Source: Variovorax sp037204085 (lineage in GTDB: Bacteria > Pseudomonadota > Gammaproteobacteria > Burkholderiales > Burkholderiaceae_C). Taken from it: a DNA stretch of 64,000 bases. The notes beneath the pieces are model-generated. The model did not search any database and had not been told where the DNA came from. It saw only the letters and a list, made by a program, of their open reading frames with translations. The position numbers and the translations under genes are program-made. Positions 42,508-51,177 of this stretch are shown here, in pieces. Position 1 is the first letter of the stretch; each line of letters opens with the position of its first letter. Location of the stretch: contig NZ_JBBCBW010000004.1 in assembly GCF_037204085.1 (NCBI RefSeq), positions 238,637 through 302,636 of the forward strand, given 5' to 3'.

Positions 42508-43548
42508 TTACCTGGCCTGGGATTCCACTTCCCGGGTCCAGCGGTCGATCAGCCGCTTTCGCTCGGCGGCCTTGCCGTATTTCTCGAAGTCGTACTTGAT
42601 GAGCTTCACGTCGCTCATCGACGGAATGCGCGCGTCGGGCTTGAAGGTCTTGTTGGCCGGCGACTGCAGGCTGCCGACCTGCCCGCCAATCGCCTGTCCG
42701 ACCGGGCTCATCAGCCAGTCGTAGTAGCGCTTGGCATTCTCCTTGTTGCGGGCGCCCTTGACCAGCGCGATGCCGCCCACCTCGTAGCCCGTGCCTTCGC
42801 AGGGCGCGGCCGTCTTGACCGGGAATTTGTCGTACCGCCAGCGCTCGAAGCCGAAGATGAAGCTCACGCCGACCGCCACCTCGCCCTTGGCCACGTTGGG
42901 CGCCTGCGCCTGGCCGCTGCGGGTGTAGCTGGTCACGTTGCGGTGCAGCTTCTTCAGGTAGTCGAAGGCCGCGTCCTCGCCCATCTGCTGCACCAGGCCG
43001 GCGATGATGGTGTAGGCCGTGCCGCTTGAGGCGGGGTGCGAAATCTCTATCTCGCCCCTGTATTCAGGCTTGACCAGGTCGGCCCAGCACTTGGGCTCGC
43101 CCAGCTTCTTTTTCTTGAGCAGGTCGGTGTTGAAGCCAAAGCCGATGGCGCTGGTGTAGAAGCCGCCCACCATGTTCTGCGACATCGCGTACTGGCGCAC
43201 CGCCCAGTCGTGCAGGTCGTTGATATAGGCCGGCCGGTAGGCTTCGAGCAGGCCTTGTTCAGCCGCCTGCAAGAACGGATCGCCCGTGCCGCCCCACCAG
43301 ATGTCGGTCTTGGGATTGGCCGCTTCGGCGCGCAGCTGGGCGCCGATTTCTCCGGTGCCCTTGTGCGCTTGCTGCACCTTGATGCCGGTCTCGCGGGTGA
43401 AGGCCGCGGCGGCCGCCTCGCACCAGCCCGCGTCGGTGCTGCAGAGCGCATTCACCGTGCCCTGCGCCGCCGCGCCCGTCGTAAACAAAGCCAGGAAACC
43501 CGCGCATGCGGCAAGGGCCGCGACGTTCCTGATGGCAAAAGGGCGCAT
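42508..43548 (-). CDS. Fe3+/polyamine-type ABC substrate-binding protein without transporter genes
   Basis: A 346-residue periplasmic protein with signal peptide (NVAALAACAGFLALFTTGAAAQ). The start at 43548 has GGAG 5 bp upstream. It has the type 2 periplasmic binding fold of the AfuA/FbpA group: VNALCSTDAGWCEAAAAAFTRETGIKVQ-like N-terminus, DIWWGGTGDPFLQAAEQGLL, then ISHPASSGTAYTIIAGLVQQ and YYDWLMSPVGQAIGG. Substrates in this group include Fe3+, thiamine, putrescine and phosphonates. No permease or ATPase gene flanks it; a lysR gene lies upstream on the same strand. Iron is a guess only. Confidence 0.85.
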   Translation of the reverse strand: MRPFAIRNVAALAACAGFLALFTTGAAAQGTVNALCSTDAGWCEAAAAAFTRETGIKVQQAHKGTGEIGAQLRAEAANPKTDIWWGGTGDPFLQAAEQGLLEAYRPAYINDLHDWAVRQYAMSQNMVGGFYTSAIGFGFNTDLLKKKKLGEPKCWADLVKPEYRGEIEISHPASSGTAYTIIAGLVQQMGEDAAFDYLKKLHRNVTSYTRSGQAQAPNVAKGEVAVGVSFIFGFERWRYDKFPVKTAAPCEGTGYEVGGIALVKGARNKENAKRYYDWLMSPVGQAIGGQVGSLQSPANKTFKPDARIPSMSDVKLIKYDFEKYGKAAERKRLIDRWTREVESQAR

Positions 43549-43607
43549 GCGTTCTCCAGCAAATGAATGGAATGGCAACAAAGCCGCAGGATAGCGGGCA
43601 AAGCCGC

Positions 43608-44525
43608 TCAGCGGGCCGCCAGGAGCGGCGGCAGATGCTCCGCGAGCCAGTCGATCACCACCCGCGTCTTGTGCGGCAGGTAGCGGCTTTTGTGACGGAT
43701 GACGTTGAGCTCGAACCCGAAAGGCCGGGGCTCCTCGAACACGCGCACCAGCGTTCCAGCGGCCAGCGCTTCGGCGGCCAGCCAGGCCGGCAGCCGCGAC
43801 AGGCCCATGCCGCCAATGGCGGCTTCGAGCAGCACCTCGGCACTGTCGCAGCGCAGCCGCGAAGGCAGCACCACCTCGACAAGCCGGCCTTCGGCATCGT
43901 GAAAGCGCCAGGGCGAGATCTGCCCGTCGCGGGAATAGAACACCGCCTCGTGCGACGACGAAGCGACCAGCTCGGCCACGCTTGCCGGGCGCTCGTGCGC
44001 CGCCAGATAGGCGGGCGCGGCGCACAGCACCATCCACTGCACGCCGACCGGCCGCGCCACCAGGTCGGCGGTGTCGGGCAGTCCGCCGCTGCGAATGGCA
44101 AGGTCGAGGCCCTCCTCGACCAGGTCCACGCGCCGGTCGTTGAATGAAAGCTCCAGCGAAAGCCCCGGATGCCGGCGCGCGAGCGCGAGCAGCAGCGGGC
44201 CGACCTTCAGGCGCCCGAGCATCGCGGGCATGCTGAGGCGCACCAGCCCGGTCGCGGTGCAGCGCGCGGCATCGGCCATGGCCTCGGCGGCGTCGAGTTC
44301 GGCCAGCGCGCGGCGGCAGCGCTCGTAGTAGCCGTGGCCTTCCTCAGTGAGGCTCTGGCTGCGCGTGGTGCGCAAAAAGAGCCGCGTGCCCAACCGGGCC
44401 TCGAGCCGCGCGATGCTCTTGGCCACCGCCGACCGCGTGACGTGCAGCCGCTGCGCCGCAAGCGCAAAACTGCCGGCCTCCACGGCCGCGACGAATTCTT
44501 CTATGCCTTGGAGACGTTGACCCAT
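43608..44525 (-). CDS. LysR-family transcriptional regulator
   Basis: A 305-residue LTTR. The ATG at 44525 gives the canonical N-terminal winged helix (GIEEFVAAVEAGSFALAAQR, VTRSAVAKSIARLEARLGTR, LFLRTTRSQSLTEEG). The C-terminal part is the LTTR effector-binding domain (LELSFNDRRVDLVEEGLDLA, IGGMGLSRLPAWLA). A longer open frame to 44627 runs into the divergent promoter and is rejected. It is divergent (100 bp) from an oxidoreductase gene, with a perfect inverted repeat between them, so that gene is the likely target. Confidence 0.92.
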   Translation of the reverse strand: MGQRLQGIEEFVAAVEAGSFALAAQRLHVTRSAVAKSIARLEARLGTRLFLRTTRSQSLTEEGHGYYERCRRALAELDAAEAMADAARCTATGLVRLSMPAMLGRLKVGPLLLALARRHPGLSLELSFNDRRVDLVEEGLDLAIRSGGLPDTADLVARPVGVQWMVLCAAPAYLAAHERPASVAELVASSSHEAVFYSRDGQISPWRFHDAEGRLVEVVLPSRLRCDSAEVLLEAAIGGMGLSRLPAWLAAEALAAGTLVRVFEEPRPFGFELNVIRHKSRYLPHKTRVVIDWLAEHLPPLLAAR

Positions 44526-44557
44526 TGGAGATTTAAAGGCGCCACGAAGTTGAAAAT

Positions 44558-44573
44558 TATCCACCACTGGATA
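44558..44573. promoter_or_regulatory. Candidate LysR operator, TATCCA-N4-TGGATA
   Basis: A perfect 6-bp inverted repeat with 4-bp spacer in the 100-bp divergent region between the lysR gene and the oxidoreductase gene, 33 bp from the lysR start. The T-rich dyad arrangement fits LTTR recognition sites. Confidence 0.6.
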
Positions 44574-44625
44574 GATCAGCTCGCCAATAGCATGAACAGC
44601 TCTCTTGTTTACGTGGAGTCTTTTC

Positions 44626-45636
44626 ATGCAGGAACCTCAAGCGCTTCGCCGCTGGCAACTCTCTTCTTTTGGCAACGAGCACCTCGAACAAATCGAGCGG
44701 CCGCTCCCCACGCCCGGGCCGGGCCAGATCCTTGTGCAGGTGGGCGCGGTGTCGCTCAACTACCGGGACCTTCTGATGGTGCGCGACGGCATGGGCATGC
44801 AATTCGACATGCCTTTCACGCCCGCCTCCGACATGGCCGGCACCGTGGTGGCGGCGGGCGCAGACGTACGCCGGTTTGCCATCGGCGACCGCGTGATCAA
44901 CACCTTCTGGGGCGGATGGATCGACGGCCAGTGGACGGCCGATGCAATATTGGCCGGCGGGCCCGGACCGGGCATGCTGGCTTCGCATGTTCTCCTCGAC
45001 GCCGCCTGGGCCGTGGCCGCGCCGGCCACGCTGGACTTTGCCGAAGCGAGCACGCTTCCCTGCGCCGGCCTCACCGCATGGTTCGCCCTGGCCGAAACAG
45101 GCGCGCTCCGGCCCGGCCAGACCGTGCTGATCCACGGCACGGGCGGCGTGGCGCTGTTCGGTTTGCAGATTGCGCGGCTGCACGGTGCGCGCGCCATCGT
45201 GATCTCGGGCAGCGAAGACAAGCGCGCGCAGACGCTTGAACTCGGAGCCACCCACGTGCTGATGCGCGACAGCGACTGGCCCGCCGAAGTGCGCCGCCTA
45301 ACGCAAGGCCGCGGTGCCGACCATGTGCTCGAACTCTCGAGCGGCCCGAACCTCGACCGCTCGCTGCAGGCTGCTGCGCAAGGCGGGCGCGTGTCGATCA
45401 TCGGCATGCTCGGCGGCGAAACGCTGAGCGCTTCGTTCTACGCCATGGTGCTCGGCCGCGTCACGGTGCAAGGCATTGGCGTGGGCCATCGCCGCGCGCT
45501 CGAAGACCTGGTGCGCGCCGTCGATGTGAATGCGCTCAAGCCCGTGATTGCGACGCGCTACGCGTTCGACGCATTGCCCGATGCGCTCGACCACCTCGCG
45601 CGCGGCGCCTTCGGAAAGATCGTGATCACGCTCTGA
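44626..45636 (+). CDS. Zinc-independent MDR oxidoreductase (quinone reductase/alcohol dehydrogenase-like)
   Basis: A 336-residue medium-chain dehydrogenase/reductase. The ATG at 44626 has GTGGAG 8 bp upstream; an in-frame TTG 7 codons earlier is less likely. The N-terminal GroES-like domain has SLNYRDLLMVRDGMGMQFDM and TPASDMAGTVVAAG, where Asp replaces the catalytic zinc-site His of classical ADHs. The NAD(P)-binding motif is LIHGTGGVALFGLQIARLHG. Ends FGKIVITL, typical of quinone-oxidoreductase-like members. Probably controlled by the divergent LysR protein. Substrate unknown. Confidence 0.88.
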   Translation: MQEPQALRRWQLSSFGNEHLEQIERPLPTPGPGQILVQVGAVSLNYRDLLMVRDGMGMQFDMPFTPASDMAGTVVAAGADVRRFAIGDRVINTFWGGWIDGQWTADAILAGGPGPGMLASHVLLDAAWAVAAPATLDFAEASTLPCAGLTAWFALAETGALRPGQTVLIHGTGGVALFGLQIARLHGARAIVISGSEDKRAQTLELGATHVLMRDSDWPAEVRRLTQGRGADHVLELSSGPNLDRSLQAAAQGGRVSIIGMLGGETLSASFYAMVLGRVTVQGIGVGHRRALEDLVRAVDVNALKPVIATRYAFDALPDALDHLARGAFGKIVITL

Positions 45637-45809
45637 GACGCCTCGTTACCCGGTTGCGGAACGCATGTCAGAAACAAAAGATCGCCGATTTGTGAACAGG
45701 TTCCGATACATGCAACAACATGCGTGACGCTCGTTGTTTCCATTCCTAGAATCCGCCCGCGCCATGGCCCAGGCCACGCATTTTTCTAACAACTTCAGGA
45801 TGGAACAAC

Positions 45810-46514
45810 ATGGAACATAGCACCTACAAAAAGTGGTCGGCCGAGTTCATTGGTACTTTTTGGCTCACGCTCGGCGGCTGCGGCAGCGCTGTTCTGGCCG
45901 CGGCTTTTCCGGGCCTCGGCATCGGCTTTCTGGGCGTCTCGCTGGCCTTCGGCCTCACGGTGGTGACCGGCGCCTATGCACTCGGTCCCATCTCCGGTGG
46001 CCACTTCAACCCGGCTGTCTCTATCGGCCTCGCGGCCGCGGGCCGCTTCAAGGCTTCGCAGCTCGCGGGCTACATCGTTGCGCAAGTGCTGGGCGCCATT
46101 GCAGCGGCCGGCGTGCTCTACCTGATTGCCACCGGCAAGCCCGGCGCAGACATCGGCGGCTTTGCCACCAACGGCTTCGGCGAGCACTCGCCCGGCAAGT
46201 ACGGCATGACCGCCGCGCTGGTGTGCGAAGTGGTACTCACCGCCGTGTTCCTGATCGTGATCCTCGGCTCCACCGCCAAGCGCGCAGCCGGCGGCTTCGC
46301 GGGCCTGGCCATCGGCCTGTGCCTCACGCTGATTCACCTGATCTCCATTCCGGTGACCAACACCTCGGTCAACCCGGCGCGCAGCACCGGCCCGGCGCTG
46401 TTCGGCCCGTCGTATGCAATGTCGGAACTGTGGCTGTTCTGGCTCGCACCCATCGTGGGCGCGATCATCGGCGCGGTCATCTACCGCGCGCTGCTCAGCA
46501 ACAACGACGACTGA
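45810..46514 (+). CDS. aqpZ: Aquaporin Z
   Basis: A 234-residue inner-membrane water channel. Both NPA boxes are present: GGHFNPAVSIGLA and SVNPARSTGPALF, and the N-terminus KKWSAEFIGTFWLTLGGCGS is the AqpZ signature. Selectivity-filter positions follow the water-specific pattern (HLISIPVTN provides the loop before the second box, with Arg after NPA). AGGA lies 9 bp upstream of the ATG. A CTAGAAT-type -10 candidate lies near 45745 without a convincing -35 box. Confidence 0.96.
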   Translation: MEHSTYKKWSAEFIGTFWLTLGGCGSAVLAAAFPGLGIGFLGVSLAFGLTVVTGAYALGPISGGHFNPAVSIGLAAAGRFKASQLAGYIVAQVLGAIAAAGVLYLIATGKPGADIGGFATNGFGEHSPGKYGMTAALVCEVVLTAVFLIVILGSTAKRAAGGFAGLAIGLCLTLIHLISIPVTNTSVNPARSTGPALFGPSYAMSELWLFWLAPIVGAIIGAVIYRALLSNNDD

Positions 46515-46525
46515 CCCCCGGTCAG
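46511..46525. terminator. Palindrome containing both convergent stop codons
   Basis: CTGAC-CCCCG-GTCAG is a perfect 5-bp dyad. It contains the aqpZ TGA (46512-46514) and, on the minus strand, the TGA of the small secreted protein (46522-46524). The stops are 7 bp apart. The stem is too short for a confident terminator, so mRNA ends may overlap. Confidence 0.3.
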
Positions 46526-46860
46526 CTGCCGCTGGCCGACTGCACCAGCGGCAGCGAGGTCGACTGGCCAATCGATTCAGTTCCGCTCGCATGAGAGGCC
46601 GCGTATGCGCCGGCCTCTACATCGGACACCGGGATCGTCGAGTTCATGGCCGGCGCACTCGTCGACTGGCCGATGGACTCAGTGCCGCCGGGCCGCGCGG
46701 CGGCCATCGCACCCGCCTGCACGTCGGGGTTCTCGGACGAATTCATCTGCAACGGATGGTAGTCAGAGCCGTCGGTCGTCTCGGCCGACGCATGGACGGC
46801 ACCCAACGCCGCAAATGCGGCAAATGAACCAAGGGCAAGAAGCTTGAAGGAAGTGCGCAT
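46522..46860 (-). CDS. Small secreted protein with two internal repeats
   Basis: A 112-residue exported protein with a signal peptide (FKLLALGSFAAFAALGAVHASA). The mature part has two copies of a roughly 22-residue unit: AGAMAAARPGGTESIGQS then AGAYAASHASGTESIGQS, each followed by T-S-x-P. Small secreted proteins of this build are common in Burkholderiales and are mostly uncharacterised. It is 113 bp downstream of the two-component system genes on the same strand, so it might be regulated by or co-transcribed with them. Confidence 0.72.
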   Translation of the reverse strand: MRTSFKLLALGSFAAFAALGAVHASAETTDGSDYHPLQMNSSENPDVQAGAMAAARPGGTESIGQSTSAPAMNSTIPVSDVEAGAYAASHASGTESIGQSTSLPLVQSASGS

Positions 46861-46973
46861 GTGTGTGCTCCTGAATGGCGGTTGTCCCCGGCCACGTGCC
46901 ATCGCGCGAACTGCGCGCGGCAAGGCCTGAACGCACTCTAGGCAGCCGGACTGAGCTGGCCCTGAGCGAAGAA

Positions 46974-48362
46974 TTAGCCGGCGATGAGCGGTGCCGCCGG
47001 CGGCGGAAGATACACCCGCGCCATCAGCCCCGGACCATCATCCCGATTGCGCAGCTCGATGCGCAAGCCGTGCCGCTCGGCTGCCGTGCGCGCAATGGCG
47101 AGCCCCAGCCCGCTGCCGCCCGCCGGGGCGCCCGGTACGCGAAAGAAGCGGTCGAACACGCGGCCGATCGAAGAGTCGGGAATGCCCGGCCCGTTGTCGA
47201 GCACGTCGACCACCGCGTGGCCGCCAACCTCATGCAGCCGCACATCGACCACGCCGCCTTCGGGCGCGTAGCGCAGCGCGTTGTCGATCAGGTTGTCGAA
47301 CACGCTGCGCAGCTCGGCAGCCGGCGCCAGCACCACGGGCGCAATCGATCCCTCGAAGCCGATGTCGACGCACCGTGCGTCGGCCAGCACCATCAGTTGG
47401 CTCACGCTTTCGCGCAGCAGGGTCTCGATGTCGACCGGCTCGCCCGGCATGGGACGCCCCGGCGCGTCTTGGCGCGAGAGGCTCAGCAACTGCTCGATCA
47501 GGTGCTGCGCACGCGTGACGCCGGCCTCGAGCTGGTTGAAGCGCTCGGTGGCCTCGCCGGCGGGCACGTGCGCGCGCAGGTTCTCGATCTGCAGGCCGAT
47601 GGCGGCCATGGGCGTGCGCAGCTCGTGGGCCGCGTCCTGCACGAAGCGGCGTTGCGTGGCAAAGGCATTGCGCACGCGCGAGAGCAGGTGGTTGAAGGCC
47701 TGCACCAGCGGCGCGATCTCGTCCGGCACGCGGGCCAGCGAAAGATCGGTGAGGCTGCGCTCGTCCTGCGAGGCCACGTCGCGCGCTACCGCCCGCAGCG
47801 ACCGCGAGGCCGCCGACACAATGAGCCAGAGGATCAACAAGGCCAGCGGCAGCAGCAGTGCAATGGGCAGGCCTTCGAGCAGCGCGCGGCGCAGCGCACG
47901 GCGCCGACGGTAGTCCTCGTTTTGCAAGACCTGCACGCGCGGCTGGTCGGCGCGCGGTCCGGGTTCGGCGGTGAACACGCGCCAGCGCGAATGCGTGTGC
48001 GCGCCGGTGCTCGCATCGCTGAAACCCGGTCGCGGCTGCAAGGGCACCGCAGCCAGCGGCGGCCAGGAACTTGCGAGCAGCTCGCGGCCGTCGGCGCTCC
48101 ATATCTGCACCACGAAGGCGCCGCGTGCAAAGGCGGCTTCGCCGTCGAGCGGGCGAGGCGCACGGGGCGGATCGGTGCCCGCGTGGGAATCGGCCACGAG
48201 CCGCATCTGCTCGTCGAGCGCGTTGTGCACCAGGTCGCCATACGCGACGAAGGTGAACCACGCCGTGAGCGCCGCCGCCGCCACGTGCAGCGTAATGAGC
48301 CAGAACAGCAACTGCGAGCGCAGCGAGCGCGGACGCCACCAGCGGCCCGGCATTGCGCTCAT
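46974..48362 (-). CDS. Sensor histidine kinase (QseC/TctE-like)
   Basis: A 462-residue class I kinase. The ATG at 48362 overlaps the response-regulator stop (ATGA). TM1 is near 15-40 (SLRSQLLFWLITLHVAAAAL), a periplasmic sensor of about 115 residues follows (FARGAFVVQIWSADGRELLA), TM2 lies near 165-185 (GLPIALLLPLALLILWLIVS), then HAMP. The H-box is FVQDAAHELRTPMAAIGLQ, the N-box NLIDNALRYA, and the G boxes DNGPGIP and GSGLGLAI. It probably phosphorylates the adjacent OmpR-type regulator. The sensor architecture matches the TctE/QseC group, but the signal cannot be read from sequence. Confidence 0.93.
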   Translation of the reverse strand: MSAMPGRWWRPRSLRSQLLFWLITLHVAAAALTAWFTFVAYGDLVHNALDEQMRLVADSHAGTDPPRAPRPLDGEAAFARGAFVVQIWSADGRELLASSWPPLAAVPLQPRPGFSDASTGAHTHSRWRVFTAEPGPRADQPRVQVLQNEDYRRRRALRRALLEGLPIALLLPLALLILWLIVSAASRSLRAVARDVASQDERSLTDLSLARVPDEIAPLVQAFNHLLSRVRNAFATQRRFVQDAAHELRTPMAAIGLQIENLRAHVPAGEATERFNQLEAGVTRAQHLIEQLLSLSRQDAPGRPMPGEPVDIETLLRESVSQLMVLADARCVDIGFEGSIAPVVLAPAAELRSVFDNLIDNALRYAPEGGVVDVRLHEVGGHAVVDVLDNGPGIPDSSIGRVFDRFFRVPGAPAGGSGLGLAIARTAAERHGLRIELRNRDDGPGLMARVYLPPPAAPLIAG

Positions 48363-49015
48363 GCGACGACGCGCCATCCCAGCCCGCGCACGTTGCGGAT
48401 CGACTCCGCGCCGAGCTTGCGGCGCATGCCGTGGATCAGCACGTCGATGGCGTTGCTGGTCACTTCCTCGCCCCAGCCGTAGATGCGGTTCTCGAGCTGC
48501 TCGCGCGAAAGAATGGCACCGGGCCGCTCCAGCAGCGCGTGCAACAGTGCAAATTCGCGCGCCGTGAGCGCCTCGCGCGTACCGTGGATCACCACCTCGC
48601 GGGTGGTCAGGTCCAGCTGCATCGCGTTGCCGCCGATCAGCGAATGCGCGGCGCCATCACGCCGACGCACCACCGCGCGCATGCGCGCCAGCAGCTCGCG
48701 AAATTCGAAGGGCTTGCGCAGGTAGTCGTCCGCGCCAAGGTCGAGGCTGTGGATGCGGTCGTCGAGCCCGTCGCGCGCGGTGAGCACCAGCACCGGCGTG
48801 GCATCGCCGCGTTCGCGGGCGCGCCGCAGCACCTCGGTGCCGTCCTGGCGGGGCAGGCCCAGGTCGAGCAGCACGCAGGTGTAGCCGCCGTCGCCGAGCG
48901 CGCTTTGCGCCAGCTCGCCGTCGCGCACCCAGTCGGCCGACCAGCCCGCGCCCTCGAGCGCCTGCTTCAGGCTGCGCCCGATCATTTCGTCGTCTTCCAC
49001 CAGCAGCACACGCAT
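48359..49015 (-). CDS. OmpR-family response regulator
   Basis: A 218-residue regulator. The start MRVLLVEDDEMIGRSLKQAL at 49015 is the canonical receiver N-terminus; the longer open frame upstream is non-homologous. The phospho-acceptor Asp is in CVLLDLGLPRQDG, with Thr in VLVLTARDG and Lys in LRKPFEFRELLARM. The C-terminal winged helix is of OmpR/PhoB type (LTAREFALLHALLERPGAIL, NAIDVLIHGMRRKLG). It is translationally coupled to the kinase gene. Confidence 0.94.
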   Translation of the reverse strand: MRVLLVEDDEMIGRSLKQALEGAGWSADWVRDGELAQSALGDGGYTCVLLDLGLPRQDGTEVLRRARERGDATPVLVLTARDGLDDRIHSLDLGADDYLRKPFEFRELLARMRAVVRRRDGAAHSLIGGNAMQLDLTTREVVIHGTREALTAREFALLHALLERPGAILSREQLENRIYGWGEEVTSNAIDVLIHGMRRKLGAESIRNVRGLGWRVVA

Positions 49016-49144
49016 CGTGTCGACTCCTTGGGCGGCAAGGTGGCACGCGATCGGGATGACCGGCAGTGCCTTGCGCCGTGGCGCAGCGTAGGGGCGGAGT
49101 CTTAGGCGAGGCTTAGGGCCTGTCAACGCTGCGCGGTCAAAGGC

Positions 49145-50248
49145 TCACAGCACGCGGACGTCGTGCCGCTCGCCCTCGGCGTCCGCTGCAAAGGCCAGCA
49201 GGCGCATGGCCTCTTCCTGCACGCCGAGCCGGTCGGCCTTCGACCAGCGCGTGAAGGGCTCCAGCACCGCGGTGGCCGTGTTCTTCGCACGCTCGATCTT
49301 CCAGATGCCCGAGACGAACCCGTCGAGCAGGACCGTGCCGCGCACGATGCCGTTGACGGTGAACACACGGGCGCGGTGCGCCTCGCTCATCACGCGGCTG
49401 CGATCGGCATGCGAGAGCAGCAGGTTGTCCCATTCGGCGACCAGGCGCGGCGGCGCGGGCGTGTCGGGGTCGGGGCGCGACGCGCGGGGCAGGTCGAACA
49501 GCTCCTGGCCTTGCTCGCCGGTGAACACGCGCAGCTGGGGCCGCAGGCGCTCGGCCACGGCCTTCCAGCCCGTGAGGCCCGACCACGCACCCGCATCGGC
49601 GAGCGTGGCGGGCCCGAAGGCCGCCAGGTAGCGCAGCAGCAGGTCGTCCTGCGTGGCGGGCGCCACGTCGGCGGCGGATTCACCGAGCCACTGCGCAATG
49701 GGTTGCAGCCGTGCGCTCTGGTGCGAGTTCCAGCTGCCCGCGGGCGGCAGGTGCACCAGCGGCACGTTGTTGCGGATGAGTGCGGCCAGTGAGGCGGGCG
49801 CGCGGTCCTTCCATTGCAGCGCGAGCGCCTGTCCGAGCTCGGAGCTGTTGTGCGGGCCTTTGCGCAGCAACGCCCACCCGGCCTTCACCACGGCCGCGCG
49901 GTCGATGCCTTCGAGGGCCCGCGCGTGCTCGCCCGCGAGGCCGCGCTGATGCACCGGCTCGAGCAGCGGGCGCCAGGCCAGCGCGTCGGATGCAGCCATC
50001 AGGTGCAAGGTCGCGCGCATCGTCGACATGCGCACGACGCGCCGCTTCTTCAGGGCCTCGGTCAGCTGCTCGCGCCGAAAGCCCTCGAGCCGGCCCCACA
50101 GGCCCACGTAAGGCGGGTTGGGCGCCTGCGCCTGCAGGCCCGCCAGTTTTTCGATGGCCTGCGTGACGGTCGCCTTGCGCCGCTCCAGAAGCATCTGCCG
50201 TGCCAAGGTGGCCCGGTTCAGTGCGCGCTGGCTCAGCACCACGGCCAT
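49145..50248 (-). CDS. AlkZ-like DNA glycosylase (HTH_42 winged-helix family)
   Basis: A 367-residue protein of the HTH_42 family, which includes the DNA glycosylases AlkZ (Streptomyces) and YcaQ (E. coli). They excise bulky or cross-linked alkyl bases. The catalytic Q-x-Q motif is visible as Gln39-Ala-Gln41 in KLAGLQAQAPNPPYVGLW, at the position expected from AlkZ. Later blocks are VVRMSTMRATLHLMAASDAL, then DDLLLRYLAAFGPATLADAGAWSGL, and SRVMSEAHRARVFTVNGIVR. The start at 50248 is chosen over a TTG two codons upstream. It ends only 10 bp before the pseudouridine synthase gene's start side and shares its direction. Confidence 0.8.
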   Translation of the reverse strand: MAVVLSQRALNRATLARQMLLERRKATVTQAIEKLAGLQAQAPNPPYVGLWGRLEGFRREQLTEALKKRRVVRMSTMRATLHLMAASDALAWRPLLEPVHQRGLAGEHARALEGIDRAAVVKAGWALLRKGPHNSSELGQALALQWKDRAPASLAALIRNNVPLVHLPPAGSWNSHQSARLQPIAQWLGESAADVAPATQDDLLLRYLAAFGPATLADAGAWSGLTGWKAVAERLRPQLRVFTGEQGQELFDLPRASRPDPDTPAPPRLVAEWDNLLLSHADRSRVMSEAHRARVFTVNGIVRGTVLLDGFVSGIWKIERAKNTATAVLEPFTRWSKADRLGVQEEAMRLLAFAADAEGERHDVRVL

Positions 50249-50258
50249 TGGCAAGAAC

Positions 50259-51083
50259 TCAGAACTTCTCGTGCGGACCGAGGTAGCGCCACTGCCCCAC
50301 GGGCAGGTTGCCGAGCATCACCTTGCCGATGCGCACGCGCTTCAGGCCCACCACCTTCAGCCCGACCAGCTCGCACATGCGGCGGATCTGGCGCTTCTTG
50401 CCCTCGGTGAGCACAAAGCGCAGCTGCTCGGGGTTCTGCCATTCGACGCGCGCCGGCTTGAGCGGCTGCCCGTCGAGGCTCAGGCCGTGGCGCAGCCGGG
50501 CGAGCATGGCGGGTGGAAAAACCGCCTGCACGTTGGTCGTGACGGGATCGTCGTCGTCCATGCGCACCAGCTGCCCGGGGGGCGCGGGCTGGCCCAGGCC
50601 GTGGTAGGCCACGCGCACCAGGTATTCCTTCTCCATCACCGAGTCTTCGCCGATGAGCTGGCGTGCGATGCGACCGTCCTGGGTCATGACCAGGAGGCCG
50701 ATCGAATCGATATCGAGCCGGCCGCACGGCGCAAGGCCGCGCAGCTGCTGGGGGCTGAAGAAGAAGCGCGCGTTGTCTTCGGCCCAGCGGTTCTGCGGCG
50801 TGAAGAGCGTCACCGCGGGCTCGTGGCCGTCCTCGGCCTGGCCGCTCACGTAGCCGATGGGCTTGTTGATCAGGATGGTGACCTGGTTCGCCTGCTGGCC
50901 CTTGGCGGCCTTGTCCACCTCGATGCGGTCGGCCGGCGTGACCTTCACGCCCATTTCGGCCGGCTTGCCGTTCACCTTCACCCAGCCGTTGGCGATCCAC
51001 TCGTCGGCCTCGCGGCGCGAACAAAGGCCCAGCTCGGCCATGCGTTTGTTGAGTCGTACAGGTGCGGCGGGAGCGTCAGTCAT
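50259..51083 (-). CDS. rRNA pseudouridine synthase, RluB/RluF/RsuA family
   Basis: A 274-residue enzyme. An N-terminal S4 RNA-binding domain (RLNKRMAELGLCSRREADEW, VKVNGKPAEMGVKV) precedes the catalytic domain, with the active-site Asp in CGRLDIDSIGLLVMTQDG, plus the conserved NKPIGYVSG and KKRQIRRMCELVGLKVVGLK. Closest in feel to RluF (23S U2604), but I cannot separate RluB, RluF and RsuA with certainty. The AlkZ-like gene begins 10 bp downstream on the same strand, so they are probably co-transcribed. Confidence 0.9.
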   Translation of the reverse strand: MTDAPAAPVRLNKRMAELGLCSRREADEWIANGWVKVNGKPAEMGVKVTPADRIEVDKAAKGQQANQVTILINKPIGYVSGQAEDGHEPAVTLFTPQNRWAEDNARFFFSPQQLRGLAPCGRLDIDSIGLLVMTQDGRIARQLIGEDSVMEKEYLVRVAYHGLGQPAPPGQLVRMDDDDPVTTNVQAVFPPAMLARLRHGLSLDGQPLKPARVEWQNPEQLRFVLTEGKKRQIRRMCELVGLKVVGLKRVRIGKVMLGNLPVGQWRYLGPHEKF

Positions 51084-51177
51084 GCCCGCATTTTCGCCCA
51101 TGGGCAGGGTCCGCGGGATGTGTCGCACGGCATGGGGATAATGCGCGCCAATGGCCCGCCGACGGCCCCGGACCCGA

